Assembly: GCA_913041905.1 (NCBI GenBank)
Contig: CAJWJQ010000015.1
Span: forward strand, 1 to 24,765
Length of the DNA: 24,765 bases
From: GCA-2718845 sp913041905
Lineage (GTDB): Bacteria; Pseudomonadota; Gammaproteobacteria; GCA-002705445; GCA-002716945
Direction of reading: 5' to 3'
The notes below the pieces were generated by a model. It was not told where the DNA came from and searched no databases. It worked only from the letters and a program-made list of their open reading frames with translations. Shown here one piece after another: positions 7,045 to 14,901 of this stretch. A program made the translations under genes and the position numbers. Each line of letters begins with the position of its first letter. Position 1 is the first letter of the stretch.

Positions 7045-8367
7045 TTATAAAGTCATTTTAAAACTATCGACTAATGCTCCTGGAATTGTTGAATTATATG
7101 TTGACCTCTCTTCATAAGTGCTAGAATCCATGAGAAGTTGTTGTTTATCTGTCAATCCTATAAGTTTTTCTCCGAGAATATTATATACTGTCTCGTCAAA
7201 TCTCATAGTATTTATTGGTCCTACGTATTCACCATTTGCAACTTTAAAACAACCAAATCTAGTTAGTCCAGTTATTCTTCCATTATTACGATCAGAAAAG
7301 TTTAAATACCAAAGGTTGTTTAGGTATATTCCATCATTTAAAGAAGTTAAAATTTCTTCTGTTTTAATATCTCCTGGTTCTAGTTCAATAGAGACAGGGG
7401 ATTCATAATATTCTGCTGCATTATGTTTTACAGAATATTCCAAAGAAGACCGAGGGGATACTAGAGAGTTATTATATTTTCCATTTACTATAAGGTTTGT
7501 TTTTTCAGGCTTGATAAAGCCGTCAGAATGAAATTTAGGAGATATTCCATTTGTCAAATTTTCTGAAAATGAAACTATTTTGTTCAATTCTTTTTTACCT
7601 TTACTCATAAGATGGAGGGGGCTAGATCCTATTTTATTGGCTTTATAGCTAAAGCCACCCCATGACATCATGTCAATAATTTCATTCATCGCAGATGGAG
7701 ATAGATAGACCTTATATTCTCCTGGCATGATTTTTTGTTCTTGATAATCTATTACGTTTAATTTTTGTGTACACTCCAAGAATAGTCTATCAAATATATT
7801 CTGGTTCCATTTTTGGTCAGAATAATTTTGTTTTATTGCTTTTCCATTCTTGCTATAAACAGACCAATCAAAATTAAAAGATTCACTTTCATGCCAATTT
7901 ATTTGCCCTAATGAATTTGAAAAACCTTTAATTATATTTCCAGACGAGAGAACTCCTACCATATCAAGTAATTTAAATTTATTTATTATCGTGTCAGTAA
8001 TTAAATGAGTGTCTATATTATTATTCTGCATAACTTGATTTGTAAAATTTTGGTCTTTTTCATACATTAAATAAGGGTCGTTTGGTAATTCAACAATCTC
8101 TCTTCTAAGAAAATTTAAAATATTAGCAAGAGGCTTGCTGTCTTTATTAAAATTTGTGCTAAGTCTAATAGATGTTCTTAAAGTTTTACCTTTAAAAATT
8201 AAATTAATAATTAAATTAATTTGATTAACATTCCCTGCTTGTCTTATCTTTCCTTTATTAAATCTTACAAAATCAGTTTTCTCTGCATCAAAATTTAATA
8301 TTAATATTTCTGAACTATTGAGTTGATTAAATAAAAATTTCGATATCTGTTGAAAATAATCTTTCAC
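7045..8367 (-). CDS. pmbA: TldE/PmbA-family subunit of a TldD-TldE protease
   Basis: The 440-residue protein has the PmbA/TldE architecture: an N-terminal alpha/beta domain followed by a beta-rich C-terminal domain (SPSAMNEIIDMMSWGGFSYKANKIG...) and a conserved end (RFGCFKVANGEYVGPINTMRFDETVYNILG). Like other TldE subunits it lacks the HExxxH metal site found in the neighbouring TldD. In E. coli the TldD/TldE heterodimer is a zinc protease that cleaves unfolded peptides and matures microcin B17. The protein is divergent, and the orthology is at family level. The start is GTG 8367, whose G is also the last base of the tldD TAG. A GGTGG just upstream may act as ribosome site. This one-base coupling suggests equimolar synthesis of the two subunits. 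Confidence 0.85.
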   Translation of the reverse strand: MKDYFQQISKFLFNQLNSSEILILNFDAEKTDFVRFNKGKIRQAGNVNQINLIINLIFKGKTLRTSIRLSTNFNKDSKPLANILNFLRREIVELPNDPYLMYEKDQNFTNQVMQNNNIDTHLITDTIINKFKLLDMVGVLSSGNIIKGFSNSLGQINWHESESFNFDWSVYSKNGKAIKQNYSDQKWNQNIFDRLFLECTQKLNVIDYQEQKIMPGEYKVYLSPSAMNEIIDMMSWGGFSYKANKIGSSPLHLMSKGKKELNKIVSFSENLTNGISPKFHSDGFIKPEKTNLIVNGKYNNSLVSPRSSLEYSVKHNAAEYYESPVSIELEPGDIKTEEILTSLNDGIYLNNLWYLNFSDRNNGRITGLTRFGCFKVANGEYVGPINTMRFDETVYNILGEKLIGLTDKQQLLMDSSTYEERSTYNSTIPGALVDSFKMTL

Positions 8368-9800
8368 TATACACCACCAAATACATCTACATTATTGAAT
8401 AAACATGTGGGAGTAGCATGCCCAACAAAAATAGTTTGATTTGGTTCCCCTTTCCCACAATTTGAAGTACCTAGTATTTTATGAGTGTCCATATCCCCAA
8501 CTTTTGATAAATTTTTCCAAAAATTTTCTGTAATGCCTCTGTAATTTGGATTTTTTACAACGTTCGTTAACTTTCCATTTTTAATTAAAGTCCCTCTTTC
8601 GCAACCAAATTGAAATTTATTACGCTTATCATCAATTGACCAAGAGTTATTAGTTTCAAGAAATATTCCATCATCAACTGATGATATAATTTGATCAAAA
8701 GTATTTTCACCTGGTTCCAAATTAATATTTCCCATTCTATCAATAGGAGGTCTATTCCAACTAGATGCTCTAGAGCATGCAACATAATCAAGATTGGTTC
8801 TTTGGCTTGAAAATAAGCCTCCTATAGGACGAAGTAAAACACCATCTTTTATTAAATATTGTTTCTCTGCATTTGTACCATCATCATCAAACTTACAGGA
8901 AGCTAATTGAGATTGCATTGTTGGATTAAAGGTTACATTTAAACATTTTGAGCCATATGTATAATTTCCAAACATATCTGGTGTTACAAAACTTGACCCT
9001 GCATAATTTCTTTCATCACCTAAAATTCTATCTAATTCTAATGGATGTCCAATAGACTCATGTACTTGTAAAATCATTTGATCAGGTGCAATAACTGCCT
9101 GCGTTATTTTATTTTCACAGTTTGGTGATTTAGATAATTCTGCCGCTTCTTCTGATAACTGCTTAGCTTTTTCTATCATGTTAATATCATCAAAAATATC
9201 ATATCCAATTTGTCTTGCATGCGCATGCCCACCAAAAGTTCTGGTTTGAGTTTCTTTTTTATGTTCTGCAGAAACGATCATTTGGGGTAAAATATATGAA
9301 ATTTTCTGATGAATATTAGAATCATTAGTATCTAAAAATAAAGTCTCTATACTGTTGTGCCTGATTCCAGCGCCCCAATTCGTAATATTAGACTTTGATC
9401 GTAAAGCTCTATTGATCACCATGAGAAAGTCAGCTTTGTCTTTCATGGAAACTTGAGACCATGGCTTGTCTTCAGTAGTAAAATAATTACCTGATTGAGT
9501 TTTCATTTCAGATAGGCGTGGAAAATAGGTTAGCTTTCCTTTTGAGAACTCTGCCCAATCAATGGCAGAATTAATTGCTTGTTGTATACCTTCTTTTGTT
9601 AAATTACTGGTTGCTCCATATCCAGATCCTCCATTATGAAATACTGTAACCATTACTCCTTCATCTTCTGAAATGACTACAGGTTCCAATACATTCCTGG
9701 TGGCATTAATAATGTTGTTATACTTATTAACAAATCGTATAGAGCAATAATCTACTTTGGGGAGCATAGGTTTAACTATGTTAATAAAATCTTTATCCAT
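8367..9800 (-). CDS. tldD: TldD-family metalloprotease subunit
   Basis: This is the catalytic partner of the TldD/TldE protease. The 477-residue protein carries the family HExxxH motif as HESIGH (residues 247-252) within MILQVHESIGHPLELDR, and further on the SNCGKGEPNQ block whose Cys is a zinc ligand in the family. A glycine-rich FHNGGSGYGATSN lies in the N-terminal domain. It should cleave small or unfolded peptides in the cytoplasm. The start is ATG 9800, with no Shine-Dalgarno sequence but a perfect extended -10 (TGATATAAT) ending exactly 12 bases upstream. It heads the minus-strand series tldD-pmbA-gltX-tRNA-Glu and is divergent from the arsenosugar cassette across only 35 bases. Confidence 0.88.
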   Translation of the reverse strand: MDKDFINIVKPMLPKVDYCSIRFVNKYNNIINATRNVLEPVVISEDEGVMVTVFHNGGSGYGATSNLTKEGIQQAINSAIDWAEFSKGKLTYFPRLSEMKTQSGNYFTTEDKPWSQVSMKDKADFLMVINRALRSKSNITNWGAGIRHNSIETLFLDTNDSNIHQKISYILPQMIVSAEHKKETQTRTFGGHAHARQIGYDIFDDINMIEKAKQLSEEAAELSKSPNCENKITQAVIAPDQMILQVHESIGHPLELDRILGDERNYAGSSFVTPDMFGNYTYGSKCLNVTFNPTMQSQLASCKFDDDGTNAEKQYLIKDGVLLRPIGGLFSSQRTNLDYVACSRASSWNRPPIDRMGNINLEPGENTFDQIISSVDDGIFLETNNSWSIDDKRNKFQFGCERGTLIKNGKLTNVVKNPNYRGITENFWKNLSKVGDMDTHKILGTSNCGKGEPNQTIFVGHATPTCLFNNVDVFGGV

Positions 9801-9812
9801 GGTAGTATTAAT

Positions 9813-9821
9813 ATTATATCA
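9813..9821 (-). promoter_or_regulatory. Extended -10 promoter (TGATATAAT) of tldD
   Basis: On the minus strand TGATATAAT ends 12 bases before ATG 9800, predicting a transcript with about six untranslated bases. The overlapping plus-strand TATTAT (9812-9817) is the best -10 for the divergent radical SAM gene, so the two promoters may exclude each other. Confidence 0.5.
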
Positions 9822-9835
9822 CTCGAGAGAAATTA

Positions 9836-10786
9836 ATGCATAATGTTTACCCATTGTTAAAAAAAAGTGATTTCCCTGATGTTTTTAGGGATAAATTAAA
9901 TACAATACAAATCAACCTTGGTTATAAGTGTAATCAGTCATGTCTACACTGTCATGTGAATGCTGGCCCAAAACGAAAAGAGCAGATGGATCTTAATACA
10001 ATAAATGACGTCATCAAATTTATAGAAAAATTTGAAATAAAAGTAGTAGATCTTACTGGTGGAGCTCCAGAATTAAATGAAAATTTTGAATATATTGTAG
10101 AAAAAGTTAAAAAAATTAATTGTCACGTAATCGATAGGTGTAACCTTACTGTATTATTAGAAAAAAATAAAACTGGTCTAGCAAATTTTCTTAAAAAATA
10201 TGAAGTAGAGATAATAGCCTCTCTACCATGTTATGAAAAGAAAAATGTAAATTCACAAAGAGGTGAAAATGTATTTGAAAAGAGTTTGCAAGCACTAAAA
10301 ATGTTAAATTCAATTGGTTATGGTTCTAACTCTAATTTGCAGATTAATTTAGTTTATAACCCACAAGAATTTAACCTTCCTCCAAATCAACAAATTTTAG
10401 AAAATCAATATAAAAAAAATTTAAAAGATAGATACAATATAATATTCAATAATTTATATACAATTACAAATATGCCTATTGCAAGATTTGGAAGCACTCT
10501 TATTACTAAAAAATATTTTTCAACGTATATGAACCTTCTAAAAAATTCATTCGAAGAAAAGACGCTTAAAACGCTTATGTGTAGATCTTTAATTAGCATT
10601 GATTACTTAGGATTCGTTTATGATTGTGATTTTAATCAGATGCTAAATTTAAATATGAGTGTAAACAGTAAAAAACACATAAATGATATTGCCAATATTA
10701 AAATTGACCAAAAAATAAATACTGCTGATCACTGCTATGGCTGCACAGCAGGGTCAGGTAGCAGTTGTGGAGGTAGTTTATTATAA
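9836..10786 (+). CDS. arsS: ArsS-family radical SAM protein (arsenosugar biosynthesis)
   Basis: This 316-residue protein has a radical SAM core with the CxxxCxxC cluster motif as C32-C36-C39 (YKCNQSCLHCHVNAGPKR) and a GGAPEL motif at 75-80. The C-terminal Cys-rich domain includes the Cys of VYDCDFNQ and the signature CYGCTAGSGSSCGG at the very end (C300, C303, C311). This domain pair matches the family formerly called radical SAM/Cys-rich (TIGR04167), now named ArsS for its assigned role in adding the adenosyl group of SAM to dimethylated arsenic. Many members carry selenocysteine in the terminal motif; here it is Cys. The start ATG 9836 has GAGAG nearby. The following two genes are the two transferases normally linked to this family, so the functional call rests on both sequence and context. 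Confidence 0.85.
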   Translation: MHNVYPLLKKSDFPDVFRDKLNTIQINLGYKCNQSCLHCHVNAGPKRKEQMDLNTINDVIKFIEKFEIKVVDLTGGAPELNENFEYIVEKVKKINCHVIDRCNLTVLLEKNKTGLANFLKKYEVEIIASLPCYEKKNVNSQRGENVFEKSLQALKMLNSIGYGSNSNLQINLVYNPQEFNLPPNQQILENQYKKNLKDRYNIIFNNLYTITNMPIARFGSTLITKKYFSTYMNLLKNSFEEKTLKTLMCRSLISIDYLGFVYDCDFNQMLNLNMSVNSKKHINDIANIKIDQKINTADHCYGCTAGSGSSCGGSLL

Positions 10787-10789
10787 AAA

Positions 10790-11455
10790 ATGTTATCTAT
10801 TATAATTCCCACAAAAAATGAATCTAAATTAATTTTGAAAACATTATTACCGTTGCAAAAATTACGAAAAAATAAAACCTGTGAAATTATTTTGGTAGAT
10901 GGAAATAGCTCTGATTCAAGCATAGAGATAGCTAAACCATATGTTGATAAAATTCTCATATCCCAATCAGATAGATCCATGCAACAAAATATTGGGGTAT
11001 CTGTATGCAAGAATAACTTATTATTATTTCTGCATGCAGATACCAAAATAAATCTCAAAGACGTAGAAAACATAATTTTACAAAATAAAAAAATAACCTG
11101 GGGGTTTTTTAAAATTAAATTTGATAATAATAAAAAAAAATATAGGTTTTTAGAATTTTTTATTAATTTACGATCTATATTATTTAAGTATGGTACTGGT
11201 GATCAATGCTTGTTTATGAGCAAAGATATTTTTTATAAAGTTGGTGGTTTCCCAAATATTAGACTTATGGAAGATATAGGGATATGTTCATCTCTTAATA
11301 AGGTATGCAATCCTAAAATAATAAACAATATAGTTACTTCTTCTTCAAGGAAATGGGAATCGGATGGTTTTATAAGAACTATTATAAAAATGAGGATATA
11401 CAGGATTTTATATTTCTTTGGGGCAGATACTAGATTTTTAAAAGACAATTACTGA
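10790..11455 (+). CDS. GT2 transferase, TIGR04283 arsenosugar-associated type
   Basis: This 221-residue family 2 glycosyltransferase has a compact GT-A fold. MLSIIIPTKNES is the nucleotide-binding N-terminus, EIILVDGNSSDSS carries the first acidic motif, and LFLHADT is the DxD-like site. The set GTGDQCLFMSKDIFYKVGGFPNIRLMEDIGI is typical of the group labelled transferase 2, rSAM/selenodomain-associated (TIGR04283). In that group it is thought to help attach or modify the sugar of arsenosugars; the exact reaction is not established. It starts three bases after the ArsS stop and ends three bases before the next gene, so the three genes form one operon. A nine-A run at 11132-11140 lies in the coding sequence. 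Confidence 0.85.
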   Translation: MLSIIIPTKNESKLILKTLLPLQKLRKNKTCEIILVDGNSSDSSIEIAKPYVDKILISQSDRSMQQNIGVSVCKNNLLLFLHADTKINLKDVENIILQNKKITWGFFKIKFDNNKKKYRFLEFFINLRSILFKYGTGDQCLFMSKDIFYKVGGFPNIRLMEDIGICSSLNKVCNPKIINNIVTSSSRKWESDGFIRTIIKMRIYRILYFFGADTRFLKDNY

Positions 11456-11458
11456 GCC

Positions 11459-12040
11459 ATGACGATTTCTTTAAATATTTTTACAAAATGCCCATTCACT
11501 GGAAATCCCAAAACTAGAATGAATGAAGTTTTAAATTTAGATGAAAGAAGATTTATATCTAAAATTATGATTGAAAACATACTTCAAGAAACTAATAAAT
11601 TATCAAAAAATATTAAAGTGTATTTGTGGGTCTATCCAAATTATAATCATATATTTTTCAAAAAGTTAAAAAATAAGCATGATATATATTTAAAAAAACA
11701 ATACGGGATCAACCTTTCTGAGAGAATGAAACATTGTCTTAAAGAACAATCAAGTTTAACAAAAAAAACATTATTAGTGGGCTCAGATTTACCAACTCTT
11801 AATTATACTATTATTAATGATGCATTAAATATCCTTAAGTCAAATGATTATGTTATAGGTCCATCAAAAGATGGGGGTTTTTATTTGTTAGGATTCAATG
11901 GACGATATAAACATATCATTAAAGGTGAGGCTTTATTTTATAAAAATATAATTAAAAATATTAAAAGTTTGTCGTTATCTTTGGGTGAGGTAAAAAAAAT
12001 AAAAGATATTGATTACCCTAATGATCTATTAACTATTTAG
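11459..12040 (+). CDS. DUF2064 transferase, TIGR04282 arsenosugar-associated type
   Basis: The 193-residue protein belongs to the DUF2064 nucleotidyl/glycosyltransferase-A family (transferase 1, rSAM/selenodomain-associated). Visible motifs are the N-terminal FTKCPFTGNPKTRM (K-x-P-x-x-G-x-x-K-T-R in the family), LLVGSDLPTL carrying the acidic metal-binding site, and IGPSKDGGFYLLG. The fold resembles sugar-phosphate nucleotidyltransferases such as MobA and CofC. Within the cassette it probably supplies or transfers an activated sugar moiety for the arsenosugar, but no reaction is proven. It is the last gene of the operon; its 3' end overlaps the convergent GT2 gene by 8 bases, leaving no room for an intrinsic terminator. 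Confidence 0.85.
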   Translation: MTISLNIFTKCPFTGNPKTRMNEVLNLDERRFISKIMIENILQETNKLSKNIKVYLWVYPNYNHIFFKKLKNKHDIYLKKQYGINLSERMKHCLKEQSSLTKKTLLVGSDLPTLNYTIINDALNILKSNDYVIGPSKDGGFYLLGFNGRYKHIIKGEALFYKNIIKNIKSLSLSLGEVKKIKDIDYPNDLLTI

Positions 12041-12812
12041 ATTTTGGGAAATGTTTTTTTGGGTCAATATTATTATCATGCAGCTCATTTAATTTTATAT
12101 ATTTCATATATGTATTGAACATAGTGGTAAGAGCAACAGTAAAACCATCTATTCCTTGAAAAATACCGCCTTTTATAATTAATTTTTTAAAAAAAGCAAA
12201 TAATGAATGAGTGATTGGTCGTATATTTGATTTTTTAATTCCTTTGATGTGCATTGTTTTAGCACTTTGTGTGCTATAAAAATTAATCTTATCTATCCAA
12301 TCCGTATAAGAATCATATGTATAATGTGTAATATGAAGATCTATATCTTTGCATGCGCTTATAACAGAGGCGTGGGATGTGCTCATGTTGTAATTTACTT
12401 TTGTTTTATTATATAGTCGTATTACTTTGTCGGGATAAAAACTTGCTGCTTTAATCCAACGCTTACCACAAAAATTTCTTCTTCTAATTGAATAAGCATG
12501 ATGTTTTTCAGAATCTAATTTAATTAATTGAATATGTTTAATTAAATCTTTCTCAAGTCTCTCATCTGCGTCCAAACTAAAAACCCAATTATTTGTCGCA
12601 TATGATGAGGCTAATTTCTTCTGTGGACCATCTCCTAAAAATTCTTGAAGATAAACTTTTGCTCCTAATTCTTTGGCAATTTCAGTTGTTTTATCAGTGC
12701 TAAGAGAATCAAGAACTATAATTTCATTGCATATTTCCTTTAGAGATATTATGCAATCTTTTATCACATGCTCATTATTTAATGTAATGATTGTGCCACT
12801 TATTTTATTCAT
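12033..12812 (-). CDS. GT2 glycosyltransferase, WaaE/LgtF (KdtX)-like, core lipopolysaccharide
   Basis: This 259-residue family 2 glycosyltransferase resembles lipopolysaccharide core glucosyltransferases of the WaaE/LgtF type. It opens ISGTIITLNNEHVIKDCI and has EIIVLDSLSTDKTTEIA (family DSxSxDxT), GDGPQKKLASSYATNNWVFSLDADER with the DADER metal/sugar site, and FCGKRWIKAASFYPDKVIRLYNK, a block typical of this subgroup. It probably adds a hexose to the inner core on the cytoplasmic face of the inner membrane. The start ATG 12812 overlaps the upstream GT4 stop as ATGA, indicating translational coupling. The 3' end overlaps the arsenosugar transferase gene tail to tail by 8 bases. Confidence 0.87.
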   Translation of the reverse strand: MNKISGTIITLNNEHVIKDCIISLKEICNEIIVLDSLSTDKTTEIAKELGAKVYLQEFLGDGPQKKLASSYATNNWVFSLDADERLEKDLIKHIQLIKLDSEKHHAYSIRRRNFCGKRWIKAASFYPDKVIRLYNKTKVNYNMSTSHASVISACKDIDLHITHYTYDSYTDWIDKINFYSTQSAKTMHIKGIKKSNIRPITHSLFAFFKKLIIKGGIFQGIDGFTVALTTMFNTYMKYIKLNELHDNNIDPKKHFPKSK

Positions 12813-13900
12813 AGTTTATTATCCATAATTTTATCCAAATTAGAAAAATGTTTCTGATAATCATACTCTCTATTTGCAAATATTTTACCATTATTTGCTA
12901 AGTTCACCCTTAAATCTTTGGATTTTATCATCAATGATATTTTATCTTTTAAAGAGTGAAAATTTTTACTTTCAAATAATAAACCAGTCTTATTGTCTTG
13001 AATAATTTCTGGAACCCCTCCTTTATTACTACCAATTACAGGTATTTCCATTAACATAGCTTCGGCAACTACTAGTCCAAATGTTTCTTCAAAAGTTGGC
13101 AATATTATCAAATCTAATAATCCCATAATTTCCATAGGCTTGTTAACGAAAGGTACAAACTTTATTCTATTTTTTAAATCATACTGATCAATCAAATGTT
13201 TTAAATGGTTCTCATAATTGGCATCCATAGAATGTCCGACAATTAATAATTGTATTTTGCTTTCATGAAGAAGATTTATGGCTTCAATTACTAAATGTTG
13301 GCCTTTTTGTTCTTCTATTCTTGAGAAAACCCCAATAGTGAATATAGATAAATCTAGGTTTAGTTTTTTAAATATCTCTTCTTTAGTGATACGTTTATTA
13401 GTTTCTAGCTGTGAGATTCCATAAGGTAGTTCGATAATTTTATTTTTTTTCACTGGCAGATATCTTACACATTCTGATAGTAAATTTCTTGTAATAACAA
13501 TAATCACGTCAATATTGTTATAGATAAACTTATGATAAATATCTTTCTTGTTTCTAGTTAACTTCATTTGTCTATAATAAATTATTCTAATCTTAGGCTT
13601 GCAAAGAAGCTTTATTAAAACAGCAAATAGCAAATCTTTTGTCCAGCTAACATGTATTATATTTATCTGTTCTTTATTAATATATTTTGCAATCTTATTA
13701 GCAAGATAAATAATATTTATAAAGTTTATTTTATTTATATTAAATACGTTGGAGTTAATTAATTCAGTAATACTGGAATTATTTCTACATACAGCTGTTA
13801 TGTTTCTGTATTTAACGTTGTAATGGTTAACTAGCTTGACAAAATAAAGCTCCAAGCCTCCTTTGTCAGGTGATGTACATATTGCTAAAATCTTGTTCAT
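12809..13900 (-). CDS. GT4 family glycosyltransferase (surface glycan)
   Basis: The 363-residue protein is a GT-B fold glycosyltransferase of family 4 (Pfam Glycos_transf_1). The N-terminus ILAICTSPDKGGLELYFVKLV is the acceptor-side glycine motif. The C-terminal domain has IGVFSRIEEQKGQHLVIEAI, LLIVGHSMD and the donor-binding PTFEETFGLVVAEAM, with its E-x7-E, followed by PVIGSNKGGVPEII. The sugar and acceptor cannot be told, but the position beside the WaaE-like enzyme, WaaF and HldD suggests lipopolysaccharide. The start ATG 13900 has no Shine-Dalgarno; a perfect extended -10 (TGCTATAAT) ends 12 bases upstream. It is divergent from the UDP-glucuronate decarboxylase gene. Confidence 0.9.
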   Translation of the reverse strand: MNKILAICTSPDKGGLELYFVKLVNHYNVKYRNITAVCRNNSSITELINSNVFNINKINFINIIYLANKIAKYINKEQINIIHVSWTKDLLFAVLIKLLCKPKIRIIYYRQMKLTRNKKDIYHKFIYNNIDVIIVITRNLLSECVRYLPVKKNKIIELPYGISQLETNKRITKEEIFKKLNLDLSIFTIGVFSRIEEQKGQHLVIEAINLLHESKIQLLIVGHSMDANYENHLKHLIDQYDLKNRIKFVPFVNKPMEIMGLLDLIILPTFEETFGLVVAEAMLMEIPVIGSNKGGVPEIIQDNKTGLLFESKNFHSLKDKISLMIKSKDLRVNLANNGKIFANREYDYQKHFSNLDKIMDNKL

Positions 13901-13912
13901 AAATGATAATAT

Positions 13913-13921
13913 ATTATAGCA
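13913..13921 (-). promoter_or_regulatory. Extended -10 promoter (TGCTATAAT) of the GT4 gene
   Basis: On the minus strand TGCTATAAT ends 12 bases before ATG 13900, predicting a leader of about six bases with no ribosome site. The place where a -35 would fall overlaps the divergent promoter's -10, so the two are back to back and may compete. Confidence 0.55.
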
Positions 13922-13941
13922 AAGAAGCTCAGATTAAGGTA

Positions 13942-13950
13942 TGGTATAAT
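13942..13950 (+). promoter_or_regulatory. Extended -10 promoter (TGGTATAAT) of the UDP-glucuronate decarboxylase gene
   Basis: TGGTATAAT ends 12 bases before ATG 13963, the mirror image of the GT4 promoter 20 bases away. It predicts a leader of about six bases (AAGCTT). No good -35 is visible. It also argues against the upstream in-frame ATG at 13903 as the start, since that codon would not be in the transcript. Confidence 0.55.
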
Positions 13951-13962
13951 CTTTATAAGCTT

Positions 13963-14898
13963 ATGAATAAAATTTTAGTTACTGGGGGAGCTGGATTCAT
14001 CGGGTCTCACTTATGTAAAAAACTTTTAGATGATGGAAATGATGTGCTTTGCGTAGATAATTATTTTACAGGCACAAAACAAAATATCAGTGAATTATTC
14101 AAAAATCCATTTTTTGAAGCAGTAAGACATGATGTGTGTTTTCCATTATATGTTGAAGTAGATAAAATTTATAATTTAGCCTGTCCTGCGTCACCAATTC
14201 ACTATCAGCATGATCCAGTACAAACAACTAAGACAACTGTGCATGGCGCAATTAATATGCTAGGTCTTGCAAAAAGAATAAATGCTAGGATTTTACAAGC
14301 ATCTACATCTGAAGTTTATGGTGACCCAAATATTCATCCCCAGGTTGAAGATTACTGGGGCAATGTAAACCCTATAGGCCCTAGAAGTTGCTATGATGAA
14401 GGTAAAAGATGTGCAGAAACATTATTTTTTGATTACTATCGTCAACATAATTTAGATATAAAGGTAGTTAGAATATTCAATACCTACGGACCTAATATGC
14501 ACCCGAATGATGGAAGAGTGGTTAGTAATTTTATAATGCAAGCACTATCTAATAGCGATATAACCGTTTATGGAAATGGCAATCAAACAAGATCGTTTTG
14601 TTATATTGATGACCTAATAAATGGCATGCTAAAAATAATGGAGTCAGACAAAAATACTATTGGACCTATTAACCTTGGTAACCCTGTTGAATTTAAAATA
14701 ATAGAATTGGCAAAAATTATAATAAAATTAACTAATTCTAAATCTAAAATTATAAATAAAGAATTACCTACTGACGACCCAATCAGACGAAAACCAGATA
14801 TCTCTAAGGCCAAAGAGTTGCTTGATTGGGAGCCAAACATTAAATTGGAAGATGGTTTAAAAGAAACTATAAATTATTTTAAATCTCAATTAAAATAA
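13963..14898 (+). CDS. UDP-glucuronate decarboxylase (UDP-xylose synthase)
   Basis: This extended short-chain dehydrogenase converts UDP-glucuronate to UDP-xylose through a 4-keto intermediate, using bound NAD. The 311-residue form (ATG 13963) starts MNKILVTGGAGFIGSHL, the Rossmann glycine motif. It has the marks of the UXS group: YNLACPASPIHYQHDPVQT (70-88), ASTSEVYGDP (113-122) and GPRSCYDEGKR (139-149) with catalytic Y144 and K148. RIFNTYGPNMHPNDGRVVSNFI and DDPIRRKPDIS follow. A longer frame to ATG 13903 would cross the promoter and add 20 residues not found in the family. It is followed after 3 bases by a GT9 gene, implying xylose or a derived pentose in the cell-surface glycan. Confidence 0.92.
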   Translation: MNKILVTGGAGFIGSHLCKKLLDDGNDVLCVDNYFTGTKQNISELFKNPFFEAVRHDVCFPLYVEVDKIYNLACPASPIHYQHDPVQTTKTTVHGAINMLGLAKRINARILQASTSEVYGDPNIHPQVEDYWGNVNPIGPRSCYDEGKRCAETLFFDYYRQHNLDIKVVRIFNTYGPNMHPNDGRVVSNFIMQALSNSDITVYGNGNQTRSFCYIDDLINGMLKIMESDKNTIGPINLGNPVEFKIIELAKIIIKLTNSKSKIINKELPTDDPIRRKPDISKAKELLDWEPNIKLEDGLKETINYFKSQLK

Positions 14899-14901
14899 AT
14901 C

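Noticed and set aside
10733..10783. Selenocysteine in ArsS
   Set aside because: All codons of the terminal motif are Cys codons, with no in-frame TGA before the TAA stop.
10735..11073. Minus-strand frame of 112 codons across the arsS/GT2 junction
   Set aside because: It is antisense to two well-supported genes and resembles no protein family I know.
13903..13962. Longer N-terminus for the UDP-glucuronate decarboxylase from ATG 13903
   Set aside because: The added 20 residues are outside the family, and the extended -10 at 13942-13950 lies between that ATG and the real start.
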